NCBI GenBank assembly: GCA_963812415.1
Contig: CAWEVH010000036.1
Location: 62,001 to 126,000 of the forward strand
Source of the DNA: JACVRW01 sp963812415
GTDB lineage: Bacteria; Actinomycetota; Thermoleophilia; Solirubrobacterales; Thermoleophilaceae
Length of the DNA: 64,000 nucleotides
Direction of reading: 5' to 3'
Part shown: positions 1 through 9,085 of the stretch, one piece after another
Numbering within the stretch: the stretch's first letter is position 1
Layout of the letters: the number at the start of each line of letters is the position of its first letter
Notes under the pieces: generated by a model
What the model was told of the DNA's origin: nothing
The model's input: the letters and a program-made list of their open reading frames with translations, nothing else
Database searches by the model: none
Position numbers and translations under genes: made by a program

Positions 1-62
1 TCACGTTCTTCTTCACCTCGCAGATGCTCACGCGCCCGTTCGAGAGCGAGGGCACGAGGTGA
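1..62 (+). CDS. C-terminal end of an upstream gene (partial)
   Basis: An open frame enters from the left edge and stops at TGA 60-62, giving 19 visible residues (TFFFTSQMLTRPFESEGTR). Its stop overlaps the GTG start of atpB in a GTGA arrangement, so the two are probably translationally coupled. A small AtpI/AtpZ-like membrane protein often precedes atpB, but the visible tail is too short to identify it. Confidence 0.4.
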   Translation, partial: TFFFTSQMLTRPFESEGTR

Positions 63-1012
63 GCACCGCCGAGGCCACGGCAACCGCCGGCCCGCCCGAG
101 GAACGCGAGGGCATGAGCACCAAGGCCAAGGTCGCGATCTTCCTGATCGTCTACCTGGCCGTCGCGATCCTGCTCTACGCGATCTTCGGCTCGGACGGCA
201 AGAACGAGGAGTTCCAGCCGCAGGAGGAGTTCAAGCTCGACCCCTGGATCGAGATCAAGCTCGGCGGCCTCGACCTGTCGTTCAACAAGGCCGTGCTCTA
301 CATCTTCCTCAGCTGCGCGCTGACGGTCGGGTCGATGGTGTGGGTCGCGCGCCGGATGCAGCAGAAGCCGAACCGGGTGCAGACGGTCGTCGAGGGGGCC
401 TACGACCTCACCTACACGAACATCGCCAAGGGCAACATGCCCGCGGAGATGGCGGCCAAGTGGTTCCCGTTCGTGGCCACGCTGTTCTTCTTCATCTGGT
501 TCTCGAACATGATCGGCTACATCCCGCTGCCGGTGAACGATCACGAGACGATCGACATCTTCGGCATCGACTTCCCGGCGTTCGCCCTCTACGCCGCCAC
601 CGCGAACCTGTCGATCCCGCTGGTGCTGACGCTCACGGTGTTCGCCCTCTACCAGTGGGAGGGGATCCGCCGGCATGGGCTCGTCAAGTACCTCAAGGGC
701 TGGATCCCGTCGGGAGTCAGCGGCCCGGCCGCGATTCCGATCTTCCTGATCGAGGTGATCTCGCAGTTCGTGCGGATCATCTCGCTCTCCGTCCGACTGT
801 TCGCGAACGTGCTCGCCGGCCACCTGCTGATCCTGTTCATGGGCGGCGGGCTGGCGGTGCTGCTCGGGATCGCCGCGCTCGGCTGGATCACGCTGCCGCT
901 GGCGGTCGGCTTCTTCGCCTTCGAGGTGGTGCTGATCGCCACCCTGCAGGCCTTCATCTTCGCCACGCTCACTTCCATCTACTTCGGCGAGGCAAGCGCC
1001 GGAGGCCACTAA
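59..1012 (+). CDS. atpB: ATP synthase Fo subunit a
   Basis: Membrane stator subunit that forms the two proton half-channels against the c-ring. The 317-residue product has a hydrophilic N-terminus, a first membrane segment near residues 24-43 and several more to the C-terminus. The essential arginine is visible as Arg246 in the motif SVRLFAN, and the late-helix residues Glu289 and Gln297 (FEVVLIATLQAF) match the conserved C-terminal helix. The GTG at 59 overlaps the stop of the preceding frame; an in-frame ATG at 113 is a possible shorter start. First recognisable gene of an eight-gene operon. Confidence 0.97.
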   Translation: MSTAEATATAGPPEEREGMSTKAKVAIFLIVYLAVAILLYAIFGSDGKNEEFQPQEEFKLDPWIEIKLGGLDLSFNKAVLYIFLSCALTVGSMVWVARRMQQKPNRVQTVVEGAYDLTYTNIAKGNMPAEMAAKWFPFVATLFFFIWFSNMIGYIPLPVNDHETIDIFGIDFPAFALYAATANLSIPLVLTLTVFALYQWEGIRRHGLVKYLKGWIPSGVSGPAAIPIFLIEVISQFVRIISLSVRLFANVLAGHLLILFMGGGLAVLLGIAALGWITLPLAVGFFAFEVVLIATLQAFIFATLTSIYFGEASAGGH

Positions 1013-1033
1013 GAGAGGAACCAAGGAGGAATC

Positions 1034-1300
1034 ATGGATCTCGGAGTTCTCATCCCAATCGCCCAGGCGGCCGATCCCACCGACGGCCTGAAGGCGATCG
1101 CCCTCGGCGTCGGCGCCGGGCTCGGCACGATCGGCCCGGGCATCGGCGTGGGCTACATCTTCGGAAAGGTGATCGAGTCGGTCACCCGCCAGCCCGAGAT
1201 GCGTGAGGAGATCACGAGCATCCAGTGGCTCGGCTTCGCCCTCACCGAGGCGATCGTCTTCTACGCGTTCATCTTCGGCCTGATCGCGTTCTTCCTCTAG
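1034..1300 (+). CDS. atpE: ATP synthase Fo subunit c
   Basis: Proteolipid of the rotating ring, 88 residues with two membrane helices. Helix 1 carries the glycine pattern GVGAGLG (25-31), the polar loop is RQPE (52-55), and the ion-binding carboxylate is Glu72 in ALTEAIVFY. Alanine follows the glutamate, rather than the serine/threonine of Na+-binding rings, so protons are the likely coupling ion. A strong Shine-Dalgarno (AAGGAGG, 1023-1029) precedes ATG 1034, as expected for the most abundant Fo subunit. Confidence 0.97.
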   Translation: MDLGVLIPIAQAADPTDGLKAIALGVGAGLGTIGPGIGVGYIFGKVIESVTRQPEMREEITSIQWLGFALTEAIVFYAFIFGLIAFFL

Positions 1301-1307
1301 GCCGGCG

Positions 1308-1919
1308 ATGGAGCTGATCGGCGACATCGCGAGCTTCGTTCTGGTGGCCGCCCAGGAGGGCGGCGGCGAGGCGGCGGCGGAGGAGGAGGGCGGCAGCTTC
1401 CTCGTCAGCCCCAACGTCGGGTTGATGATCTGGACGCTGCTGGCGTTCGGCGTCACGCTGTTCCTCCTCAACAAGCTCGCCTTCCCGCGCATCGCGGAGG
1501 CGCTCGACCGCCGCCGGCTCACGATCGAGCAGTCGCTCGACGACGCCGCCCGCTCGAAGGAGCAGGCCGACGAGCTGCTCGCCGAGTACCGCGCCCGCCT
1601 GCGCGAGGCTCGCGAGCAGGCCGAGGACATCACCGCCCGCGCCCGCAAGGCCGCCGACTCCCTCAACGACGAGGCCAAGGCCGGCGCCTCGAAGCAGCGC
1701 GAGGAGCTGCTCGCGGCCACCCGGCGCGAGATCGAGGCCGAGACCCGGCGCGCGCTCGACGACATCCGCAAGGAGGTCGCGAACCTGACCGTGCTTGCCA
1801 CCGAGAAGGTCACGCGCGGCGCGCTCCGGCCCGAGGATCACCGGCGCCTGATCGAGGAGGCGCTCGGCGAGGTGGACTTCTCCGCGCTGTCGGGCGAGTC
1901 CAAGGGGAGCCGGAACTAG
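1308..1919 (+). CDS. atpF: ATP synthase Fo subunit b
   Basis: Peripheral stalk subunit, 203 residues. After a Gly/Glu-rich N-terminal stretch (about 16-30) there is one membrane helix at about 35-57 and then a long charged heptad-rich coiled coil, the expected architecture. It starts 7 nt after atpE, and its TAG stop directly abuts the ATG of atpH. Only one b-type gene is present, so this is a b2 stalk rather than a b/b' or fused b-delta arrangement as in mycobacteria. Confidence 0.95.
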   Translation: MELIGDIASFVLVAAQEGGGEAAAEEEGGSFLVSPNVGLMIWTLLAFGVTLFLLNKLAFPRIAEALDRRRLTIEQSLDDAARSKEQADELLAEYRARLREAREQAEDITARARKAADSLNDEAKAGASKQREELLAATRREIEAETRRALDDIRKEVANLTVLATEKVTRGALRPEDHRRLIEEALGEVDFSALSGESKGSRN

Positions 1920-2453
1920 ATGGAAGAGATCGCCGAGGTGTACTCGCGGGCGCTGTTCGAGGTCGCCAAGGAGAACGACGTCCTCGACCGCGTGCACGAC
2001 GAGCTCGGCGAGTTCGCCGAGGCGCTCTCGAGCGATCGCAACCTGCAGGTGTTCTTCTTCTCGCCCTACTTCTCGTCCGAGGAGAAGAGGGACGGCGTGC
2101 GCCGGATCGTGAGCGACGCCGACGAGCGGCTCACGAACTTCCTCGAGCTCCTCGCGGAGCGCCACCGGATGCCGGCTCTGCTGCGGATCCGCCGCAGCTT
2201 CGACGCGATGTGGGCCGACGAGAACAAGCTCCTGCCTGTGAGCGTGACGAGCGCGGTCGAGCTCGACGAGGGGATCGTCGAGGAGATCGGCAAGGAGATC
2301 GAGGAGCAGACCGGCAGACGCGTGGAGCTCACCTCGAGCGTCGACCCGGACGTGCTCGGCGGCCTGCGCCTGCAGGTCGGCAACATGGTGCTCGACGCGA
2401 CCGTGCGCAACAGACTTGAACAGCTACGCAAGCAAGTGGCCAAGGCCGCCTAA
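1920..2453 (+). CDS. atpH: ATP synthase F1 subunit delta
   Basis: Links the peripheral stalk to the top of the alpha/beta head. The 177 residues are the normal free-standing OSCP/delta length. The N-terminal helical domain begins EEIAEVYSRALFEVAKEN, and the C-terminus has the family pattern DPDVLGGLRLQVGNMVLDAT. ATG 1920 follows the atpF stop with no gap, so translation is probably coupled. Confidence 0.95.
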   Translation: MEEIAEVYSRALFEVAKENDVLDRVHDELGEFAEALSSDRNLQVFFFSPYFSSEEKRDGVRRIVSDADERLTNFLELLAERHRMPALLRIRRSFDAMWADENKLLPVSVTSAVELDEGIVEEIGKEIEEQTGRRVELTSSVDPDVLGGLRLQVGNMVLDATVRNRLEQLRKQVAKAA

Positions 2454-2468
2454 GGAGACCTGAGCGAA

Positions 2469-4157
2469 GTGCAGATCAAGCCAGACGAGATCACCAGCAT
2501 CCTCAAGCAGCGGATCGAGGGGCTCGAGGACGGCGGCGCCGACCTCTCCGAGGTGGGCACCGTGCTGTCGATCGCCGACGGCATCTCGCGCGTGCACGGA
2601 CTCGACAACTGCATGTCCTTGGAGCTGCTCGAGCTCCCGCACGACGTGACCGGCCTGGCGCTCAACCTCGAGTCGGACAACGTCGGCGCGGTGCTGTTCG
2701 GAGAGTGGGACAGGATCGAGGAGGGCGACCAGGTCAAGCGCACGGGCCGCCTGATGGAGGTGCCCGTAGGCGAGGAGCTGCTCGGCCGAATCGTCGACCC
2801 GCTCGGCAGGCCGCTCGACGGCAAGGGCGACATCAACACCACGGAGATACGCCCGGCCGAGTTCAAGGCCCCCGGCGTCGTCCAGCGCCAGCCGGTGAAG
2901 GAGCCGATGCTGACCGGCATCAAGCCGATCGACGCAATGACGAACGTCGGGCGCGGACAGCGTGAGCTCATCATCGGCGACCGCCAGACCGGCAAGACGT
3001 CGATCTGCATCGACACGATCATCAACAACAAGGGCAAGGACCTGATCTGCATCTACGTCGCGATCGGGCAGCGGATGTCCACCGTCGTCGAGGTGGCGAA
3101 GCAGCTCGAGGACCACGGCGCCCTCGATCACACGATCATCGTCGCCGCCCCCGCCGACGAGGCAGCCCCGATCAAGTTCCTCGCCCCGTACGCGGGCTGC
3201 GCGATGGGCGAGCACTTCCTCTACAACGGAAAGCACGCGCTCGCCATCTACGACGATCTCACCAAGCACGCCTACGCGTACCGCCAGATGTCGCTGCTGC
3301 TGCGGCGCCCGCCCGGCCGCGAGGCCTACCCGGGCGACGTCTTCTATCTGCACTCGCGCCTGCTCGAGCGGGCGGTCAAGCTGAACGACGAGCTCGGCGG
3401 CGGCTCCCTCACGGCGCTTCCGATCATCGAGACGCAGGCAGGCGACGTGTCGGCCTACATCCCGACGAACGTCATCTCGATCACGGACGGCCAGATCTTC
3501 CTCGAGGCGGACCTGTTCCGCTCGGGCGTGCGCCCGGCGATCAACGTGGGCATCTCGGTGTCGCGCGTGGGGGGCTCGGCGCAGACCACGCCGATGCGCA
3601 AGACCGCCGGCAAGCTGCGGCTCGAGCTCTCCCAGTACCGGGAGCTCGAGGCATTCGCGCAGTTCGGCTCGGATCTCGACGCCGACACCCAGGCGACGCT
3701 CAACCGCGGAGCGCGGCTCGTCGAGGCGCTCAACCAGGACGAGCGCAGCCCGTGGCAGATCGAGGACCAGGTGGCGGCGATCTACTCGGGCACAGGCGGC
3801 TACCTCGACCGCATCAAGGTCGAGCGCGTGAAGGACTTCCACGAGGCGATGCTCCAGCGCCTGCACTCGGAGGACTCGGACCTCATGGAGCAGCTCCGCG
3901 AGGGCAACTGGGACGACTCGATCGAGTCGCGGCTCGGTGACTGCATCGCCGAGGCGATCGACGACTTCGGCCCCGACTTCGACGCCGAGGGCAACCCGAT
4001 CGAGGAGGGCGAGTCCGAGCGCATCGTGACGAGGGAAGAGCGCGATCGTGAGGGCCGCGCGGAGGCCGACGGCACCGGCGCCCAGGGCGACGGCGGCGAG
4101 CCCGCCGGGGACGAGTCCGAGCCCGAGACCGAGCAGCAGGAGGCCGCGCGAGCCTAG
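2469..4157 (+). CDS. atpA: ATP synthase F1 subunit alpha
   Basis: Non-catalytic nucleotide-binding subunit, 562 residues. Walker A is GDRQTGKT at 170-177 and the signature PAINVGISVSRVGGSAQ is present. GTG 2469 follows the ribosome site AAGGAGA (2452-2458), which overlaps the atpH stop. The protein is about 50 residues longer than the usual 500-515. The extra C-terminal tail (about 510-562) is hydrophilic and strongly acidic with many Glu, Asp and Gly. Mycobacterial alpha subunits also have a C-terminal extension that restrains ATP hydrolysis, but this one shows no obvious sequence likeness to it. Confidence 0.97.
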   Translation: MQIKPDEITSILKQRIEGLEDGGADLSEVGTVLSIADGISRVHGLDNCMSLELLELPHDVTGLALNLESDNVGAVLFGEWDRIEEGDQVKRTGRLMEVPVGEELLGRIVDPLGRPLDGKGDINTTEIRPAEFKAPGVVQRQPVKEPMLTGIKPIDAMTNVGRGQRELIIGDRQTGKTSICIDTIINNKGKDLICIYVAIGQRMSTVVEVAKQLEDHGALDHTIIVAAPADEAAPIKFLAPYAGCAMGEHFLYNGKHALAIYDDLTKHAYAYRQMSLLLRRPPGREAYPGDVFYLHSRLLERAVKLNDELGGGSLTALPIIETQAGDVSAYIPTNVISITDGQIFLEADLFRSGVRPAINVGISVSRVGGSAQTTPMRKTAGKLRLELSQYRELEAFAQFGSDLDADTQATLNRGARLVEALNQDERSPWQIEDQVAAIYSGTGGYLDRIKVERVKDFHEAMLQRLHSEDSDLMEQLREGNWDDSIESRLGDCIAEAIDDFGPDFDAEGNPIEEGESERIVTREERDREGRAEADGTGAQGDGGEPAGDESEPETEQQEAARA

Positions 4158-5063
4158 ATGGCGAACCTGAAGGACATCCGCGGCCGCATCGCCTCGGTCA
4201 AGAACGTCCGCAAGATCACGCGCGCGATGGAGATGATCTCTGCCGCGCGGCTGCGTCGCGCGGAGCAGCGGATCGAGCACCTACGCCCGTACGCTGACGC
4301 GATCCGGAGGATGACGGCACGCGCCTCGCAGGCCGCTGAGAACATCCCGAACCTGCCCGTCCTTCAGGAGAAGGACGAGGTCAGGACCGTGGGCATTCTG
4401 CTCATCACCGGTGACCGCGGCCTCGCCGGCCCCTTCAACTCGCAGATCGTGCGCGCGGGCAACCGGCGCGCCGCCGAGCTCCGGGCGGACGGCAAGAAGA
4501 TCCTCTGGTACGCCGTCGGGCGCAGGGGCGTCTCGTCGCTCGAGTTCCGGCAGCTGGATCTGGACGCCTCCTGGACGGGCTTCACCGACAGACCCGCCTT
4601 CGCCGACGCACGCGCGGTGGCCGACGGGATGACCGCGGCCTATGTGGACGGCAAGGTCGACCGCGTCGAGGTCATCTACAACGGCTACATCTCTCCCATC
4701 CGTCAGGAGGTCCGGGAGGAGACGCTGCTGCCGCTTCAGCAGGCCGACGTCATCACCGAGGACGAGGAGGACGAGGGCGACGAGGAGCGCGCCGAGCACT
4801 CGCGCTCCCTCTGGATCTACGAGCCGGACCCCGAGGAGATCCTCGCTCGGCTCGTGCCCGACTACGTGGAGATCTCGATCTACAGGGCGTTGCTCGAGTC
4901 GACGGCGTCCGAGCACGGCGCCCGCATGAGCGCCATGCGCAACGCGTCCGACAACGCCGGTGAGCTCATCGACGACCTCACGCTCGCCGCCAACCGCCAG
5001 CGCCAGGCGGAGATCACGCAGGAGATCATGGAGGTCGTCGCCGGAGCTGAAGGACTTCGATAG
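4158..5063 (+). CDS. atpG: ATP synthase F1 subunit gamma
   Basis: Central rotor shaft, 301 residues. The N-terminal helix (IRGRIASVKNVRKITRAMEM) and C-terminal helix (ASDNAGELIDDLTL ... ITQEIMEVVAGAEGL) that form the coiled-coil axle are typical. The variable surface segment near residues 198-212 is very acidic (TEDEEDEGDEER); E. coli also has acidic residues there, so it is probably not a functional insertion. ATG directly follows the atpA stop. Confidence 0.95.
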   Translation: MANLKDIRGRIASVKNVRKITRAMEMISAARLRRAEQRIEHLRPYADAIRRMTARASQAAENIPNLPVLQEKDEVRTVGILLITGDRGLAGPFNSQIVRAGNRRAAELRADGKKILWYAVGRRGVSSLEFRQLDLDASWTGFTDRPAFADARAVADGMTAAYVDGKVDRVEVIYNGYISPIRQEVREETLLPLQQADVITEDEEDEGDEERAEHSRSLWIYEPDPEEILARLVPDYVEISIYRALLESTASEHGARMSAMRNASDNAGELIDDLTLAANRQRQAEITQEIMEVVAGAEGLR

Positions 5064-5113
5064 CCGGAAGCAGCCGGCTCGGCCGGCTGCGCACGGAACC
5101 GATAGGAGACTGA

Positions 5114-6664
5114 ATGGAAGCCGCAACCCAGACCGCGCAGCAGACGCCCGACACCCAGGACAACCTTGGGACCGTCGAGGAGGTCCAGGGCGTGGTCGTC
5201 GAGGTCGCATTCCCGGCGGGCGACCTGCCCGAGATCTACAACGCCCTCGAGATCGAGCTCGAGGCGGCCGGCGAGGAGGGCAATGCCACCCGCCTCGTGC
5301 TCGAGGTGCAGCAGCACCTCGGCGACGACCGCGTGCGCGCGGTCGCAATGGACGCCACCGACGGCCTGTCGCGGGGAGTCAAGGTGCGCGACACCGGCGG
5401 CCCGATCACAGTCCCGGTCGGCGACGTGGTGCTCGGCCGGATCTTCAATCTTCTCGGCGAACCGATCGACGGGGCGGGCGACGTCGAGTCCGAGGAGCGC
5501 TGGCCCATCCACCGGCCCGCGCCGAGCGTCGAGGATCTGACGCCGACGCGTGAGATCCTCGAGACCGGCATCAAGGTGATCGACCTGCTTGCCCCGTACC
5601 CGAAGGGCGGCAAGGTCGGCCTGTTCGGCGGCGCCGGAGTGGGCAAGACCGTGCTGATCCAGGAGCTGATCCGCTCGATCGCCGAGGAGCACGAGGGCCT
5701 GTCGGCCTTCTGCGGCGTAGGCGAGCGCTCGCGCGAGGGCAACGACCTCTGGCTCGAGATGACCGAGTCGGGCGTGATCGACAAGACCATGCTCGTATTC
5801 GGCCAGATGAACGAGCCGCCGGGCGCGCGCATGCGCGTGGCGCTCTCGGGCCTGACGATGGCGGAGTACTTTCGCGAGCAGGGCGGCCAGGACGTGCTGC
5901 TCTTCATCGACAACATCTTCCGCTTCGTGCAGGCGGGCTCGGAGGTGTCGGCGCTGCTCGGGCGGATGCCCTCCCAGGTGGGCTACCAGCCGACGCTCGA
6001 GACCGAGATGGGTCAGCTGCAGGAGCGGATCACCTCGACCCGCCAGGGGTCGGTCACCTCGATCCAGGCCATCTACGTGCCGGCCGACGACCTCACCGAC
6101 CCGGCCCCGGCCTCGGTGTTCGCGCACCTGAACGCGACCACCACGCTCTCGCGCGCGATCTCCGAGAAGGGCATCTACCCGGCGGTCGATCCGCTCGACT
6201 CGACCTCGACGATCCTCAAGGCCGACATCGTCGGCGAGGAGCATTTCCGGGTCGCCAACTCGGTTCGCGAGATCCTTCAGCGCTACAAGGAGCTCCAGGA
6301 CATCATCGCCATCCTCGGCATCGACGAGCTGTCGGACGAGGACCGGCTCACCGTTCAGCGCGCGCGCAAGGTGGAGCGCTTCCTCTCGCAGCCGTTCTTC
6401 GTCGCGACCGCCTTCACCGGCCTCGAGGGGAAGTACGTGCCGGTCGAGGAGACCGTGCGCTCTTTCAAAGAGATCATCGAGGGCAAGCACGACGACATCC
6501 CCGAGCGCGCGTTCCTGCTGAAGGGGACGATCGACGAGGTCGTGGAGGCCGCGCGCGGCGCCCGTGGGGAGGCCGAGGCGGACGATGCTCGCGAGGGCGA
6601 GGCCGACGCCGAGGCCGAGGCGGGCGAGGACAGCGGGACGCGTGCCGAGGAGGAAGAGGGCTAG
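5114..6664 (+). CDS. atpD: ATP synthase F1 subunit beta
   Basis: Catalytic subunit, 516 residues. Walker A is GGAGVGKT (172-179), followed by GVGERSREGNDLW (canonical GVGERTREGNDL with Thr to Ser) and ALSGLTMAEYFRE. Ribosome site AGGAGA at 5104-5109 precedes ATG 5114. The final ~45 residues (from about 473) form a low-complexity acidic tail rich in Glu, Ala and Asp, beyond the usual end of beta (about 460-480). With the alpha tail this gives the F1 head six acidic extensions per complex. Confidence 0.97.
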   Translation: MEAATQTAQQTPDTQDNLGTVEEVQGVVVEVAFPAGDLPEIYNALEIELEAAGEEGNATRLVLEVQQHLGDDRVRAVAMDATDGLSRGVKVRDTGGPITVPVGDVVLGRIFNLLGEPIDGAGDVESEERWPIHRPAPSVEDLTPTREILETGIKVIDLLAPYPKGGKVGLFGGAGVGKTVLIQELIRSIAEEHEGLSAFCGVGERSREGNDLWLEMTESGVIDKTMLVFGQMNEPPGARMRVALSGLTMAEYFREQGGQDVLLFIDNIFRFVQAGSEVSALLGRMPSQVGYQPTLETEMGQLQERITSTRQGSVTSIQAIYVPADDLTDPAPASVFAHLNATTTLSRAISEKGIYPAVDPLDSTSTILKADIVGEEHFRVANSVREILQRYKELQDIIAILGIDELSDEDRLTVQRARKVERFLSQPFFVATAFTGLEGKYVPVEETVRSFKEIIEGKHDDIPERAFLLKGTIDEVVEAARGARGEAEADDAREGEADAEAEAGEDSGTRAEEEEG

Positions 6665-7074
6665 TGGCGCGCACGCCGTTTCCGGTCGAGGTCCTGACCC
6701 CCGAGGGTCAGGCCTTCGAGGACGAGGTGGAGATGGTCTCCACCCGCACCACCACGGGCTCGATCGGCATCCTCGCCCACCACGCGCCGCTGATGGCGAT
6801 CCTCGAGCCGACGGAGCTGCGGCTCTACAAGTCGGAGTCGGAGATCGTGCGCTTCGCCCAGGGCGAGGGCTACCTGCAGGTGGTGGACAACCGTGTGCTG
6901 GTGCTGGTCGAGGACGCGATCCCGCCGGACTCGATGGACCGGGCGGCGTTCGAGTCGCGGCTGAGCGATGCACGCAAGGCGCTCGAGAGCGCCGAGGAGG
7001 GCTCGGAGGAGCGCTCGCGCGCGGAGCGCGAGGTCAAGCGCTACGAGGCGTTCCTCGAGGCCGGCTCGTCGTAG
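6664..7074 (+). CDS. atpC: ATP synthase F1 subunit epsilon
   Basis: Rotor subunit and intrinsic regulator, 136 residues. The N-terminal beta-sandwich (PVEVLTPEGQAFEDEVEMV, then GSIGILAHHAPLMA) and the C-terminal helical hairpin (about 95-133, SRLSDARKALESAEEG) are both present. The GTG start overlaps the atpD stop by one base (TAGTG). Last gene of the operon. Confidence 0.95.
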   Translation: MARTPFPVEVLTPEGQAFEDEVEMVSTRTTTGSIGILAHHAPLMAILEPTELRLYKSESEIVRFAQGEGYLQVVDNRVLVLVEDAIPPDSMDRAAFESRLSDARKALESAEEGSEERSRAEREVKRYEAFLEAGSS

Positions 7075-7077
7075 CGA

Positions 7078-7094
7078 GCCCCTCCGCTCGGGGC
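7078..7094 (+). terminator. Possible weak terminator after atpC
   Basis: GCCCC (7078-7082) pairs with GGGGC (7090-7094) across a 7-nt loop just after the atpC stop. There is no T-run, so it is only a candidate end for the operon transcript. Confidence 0.3.
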
Positions 7095-7121
7095 ACGAAA
7101 GTAGGCCGCTCGCCTAGCGAT

Positions 7122-7327
7122 TCACGCCCCTGCGGCCTGGCCCTTGAGCTCGAGGTAGCGCGCGCGGTCGGCGAAGACCGCGCGCAGCTCGCCCGTCAGC
7201 TCCTCCAGGAACTCCTCGCGATAGGTGCTGTCGGTGAGTACCGCGACCGAGTAGTAGAGGCCGCTGAGCGCGGCGATGCCGGCGCTGACGCGCAGCAGCT
7301 CGACCGTCACGCGCACGTCGAGGGCGC
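7122..7327 (-). pseudogene. C-terminal fragment of an unidentified protein
   Basis: On the minus strand, about 68 codons ending at 7122 read as convincing protein (AALSGLYYSVAVLTDSTYREEFLEE..., ending ARYLELKGQAAGA). Near 7327 the frame runs into sequence that belongs to the plus-strand LuxR remnant, so the 5' part of the gene has been lost at a recombination or deletion junction. I do not recognise the family. The fragment is hydrophobic and then charged and helical. Confidence 0.4.
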
Positions 7328-8883
7328 TGGCCGGGCGCGAGAGTGGCGAGCTGCCGAGGGACTCGGACTGGCGCTCTACCTGCAGGCCGATTATCCCGGG
7401 GCCATCGACGCCCACAGCGCGCCTTCGCCGCCTATGCGGCGCAAGCTGACGCGCTGGCCGCCGCCCGGGCGGCGTCGCTGCTTTCGTGGCTGCACATCAA
7501 CGTCTATGGCGACTTCGCGGTTGCCGGAGGCTGGCTGGCAAGGGCTGAGGACCCTCCAGCAAGCCCCGAAGGAGCGCGCTGAGCACGATTGGGTCGAGCG
7601 CCTGAGCCACGCGCGAGCCGCATGGGAGGCCGCGTCGGGCACCTCGCGCGGGCCCTGGACACGGCGGCGCCTGGGCGACGCCGACCTCCGTTCGCGGCCC
7701 TCGCGCGGCGAGGCGCACGTGATGACGGGCAGAACCGAGCAGGGACGAGCTGCTTCGACGAGCTTGGCGGCGGCCGTCGCGGCGTTCATCCCCGCGAACT
7801 CACGTGGTCGAGAGCGCATCTCGGATGTTCTCACATGCGAACCGTCCACGACGCTGAACGAGCGAGCAATGGCTGCGGGCCGCCGGCGAGCAGGTGCCGC
7901 GGCCGCAAACTGCTCGCGTCGGCCCGCCTGCCCGGCTCACTACGGCGGGCTCGACCGCCGCCCGTCGCGGAGGAGGCCGAGCCCGAGCAGCGAGGCCGGC
8001 GCGATTCGACGGAGCACACGGCAGCACGAGTGATCGTGCTGATCCGACTGGCCGACCTGCAGAATCCGGCAGGGCCGCGTCGAGGAGGCCGCCGTTCTGC
8101 TGGAGGGGCTCGACCAGACCCGATGCCGCCCGCCCGCTGGCAGCGCTCCACCTGGCGCGCGGCGAGACCGCCCTCGCGCGCGCGGTGCTGGAGCGCAGGC
8201 TCGCCATGCCGGCCCTGATGTCGCCCTGGCCCATCGCCACCACGGCACCACCGCCGCCCACGGTTGCGGGCGCGCTGCTGCTGCTGCTCGTCGAAGTCCA
8301 CCTGGCGGCGGGGACGTTCGACGAGGCGGAGGAGGCAGCAGAGCGACTGCGGAACGTGGCCGACCAGGAGCCCAGCCACTACCTGGCCGCGTGCGCGGCG
8401 CTGGCGAGGGGCAAGGTCTGCCTCGCGCTCGGGACCGGGGACGCAAAGGCGCTTCTCGCGGAGGCGCTGTCGGCGTTCTCCCGTGCCCAGATGCCGGTCG
8501 AGCTGGCGCGTGCGAGACTCGAGCTGGCCAAGGCTGTCGCCGAGGACGAGCCGGAGGTTGCCATTGCCGAGTCCAAGCCGGCACTCGATGCATTCGAGCT
8601 TCGACGGGCGGCCCACGACGCCGATGCGGCGGCAGCGTTGCTGCGCTCGCTGGGCGCCCCGGGCAGAAGCGGTCCGAAAGGTCGCGAGCCGCTCACGGGC
8701 CGCGAATCGGAAGTCCTCGAGCTGCTCGGACATGGACTCTCCAATCCGCAGATCGCCGAGCGCCTCTTCATCAGTCGCAAGACGGTCGAGCACCACGTAG
8801 GCAGCATCCTGCGCAAGCTCGGACTGCGAAACCGCGCCGAGGCGGCCGCGTACGTCGCCCGCGAGAGCATCGGAGACCGGTGA
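7328..8883 (+). pseudogene. Degraded LuxR-family regulator with TPR-like repeats
   Basis: Pieces of one large regulator can be followed through several reading frames: AAEGLGLALYLQADYPGAIDAH (7340-7410), QRAFAAYAAQADAL ... GGWLARAED (7412-7560), GDADLRSRP ... MTGRTEQG (about 7670-7750), and then a long intact stretch from about 8130 to the stop. The end carries a LuxR-type HTH (LTGRESEVLELLGHGLSNPQIAERLF, SRKTVEHHVGSILRKLGL). The helical repeats resemble the ~500-residue LuxR/TPR regulators of actinobacteria. The N-terminus is missing at the 7327 junction and at least three frameshifts interrupt the middle. The last ~230 codons remain open, so a small HTH protein could still be made. Confidence 0.7.
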
Positions 8884-9085
8884 GCAAATAGGGGAGCTCC
8901 CCGATGCTCAGAGCATTCGGCCGGTCTACGGTCGCGCCATGAACGCTGACGAACTGAGGGAAATTGGATTCGAGCGCGAGGCCGTGGCAACGCAAGCGAA
9001 CCGCGCACGATCGTCGAGCGTCCGTTCATCAGGCCGGTCGCAGCACTGACCGTCGGCTCGGCGATCGCGGCGATGGCGATCGACC

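Noticed and set aside
1034..1300. Possibility of a Na+-specific c-ring
   Set aside because: The residue after Glu72 is Ala and the Gln/Ser/Thr ligands of Na+ rings are not seen.
2424..4280. Long minus-strand frame opposite atpA (and similar ones opposite atpD at 4880-6973 and atpG at 4281-5348)
   Set aside because: Arg/Leu/Asp-rich mirror reading of a GC-rich conserved gene; no family motif and no start context.
4750..4800. Acidic segment in gamma as a mycobacteria-like regulatory loop
   Set aside because: E. coli gamma also has an acidic stretch at this position, so it is ordinary variable-region sequence.
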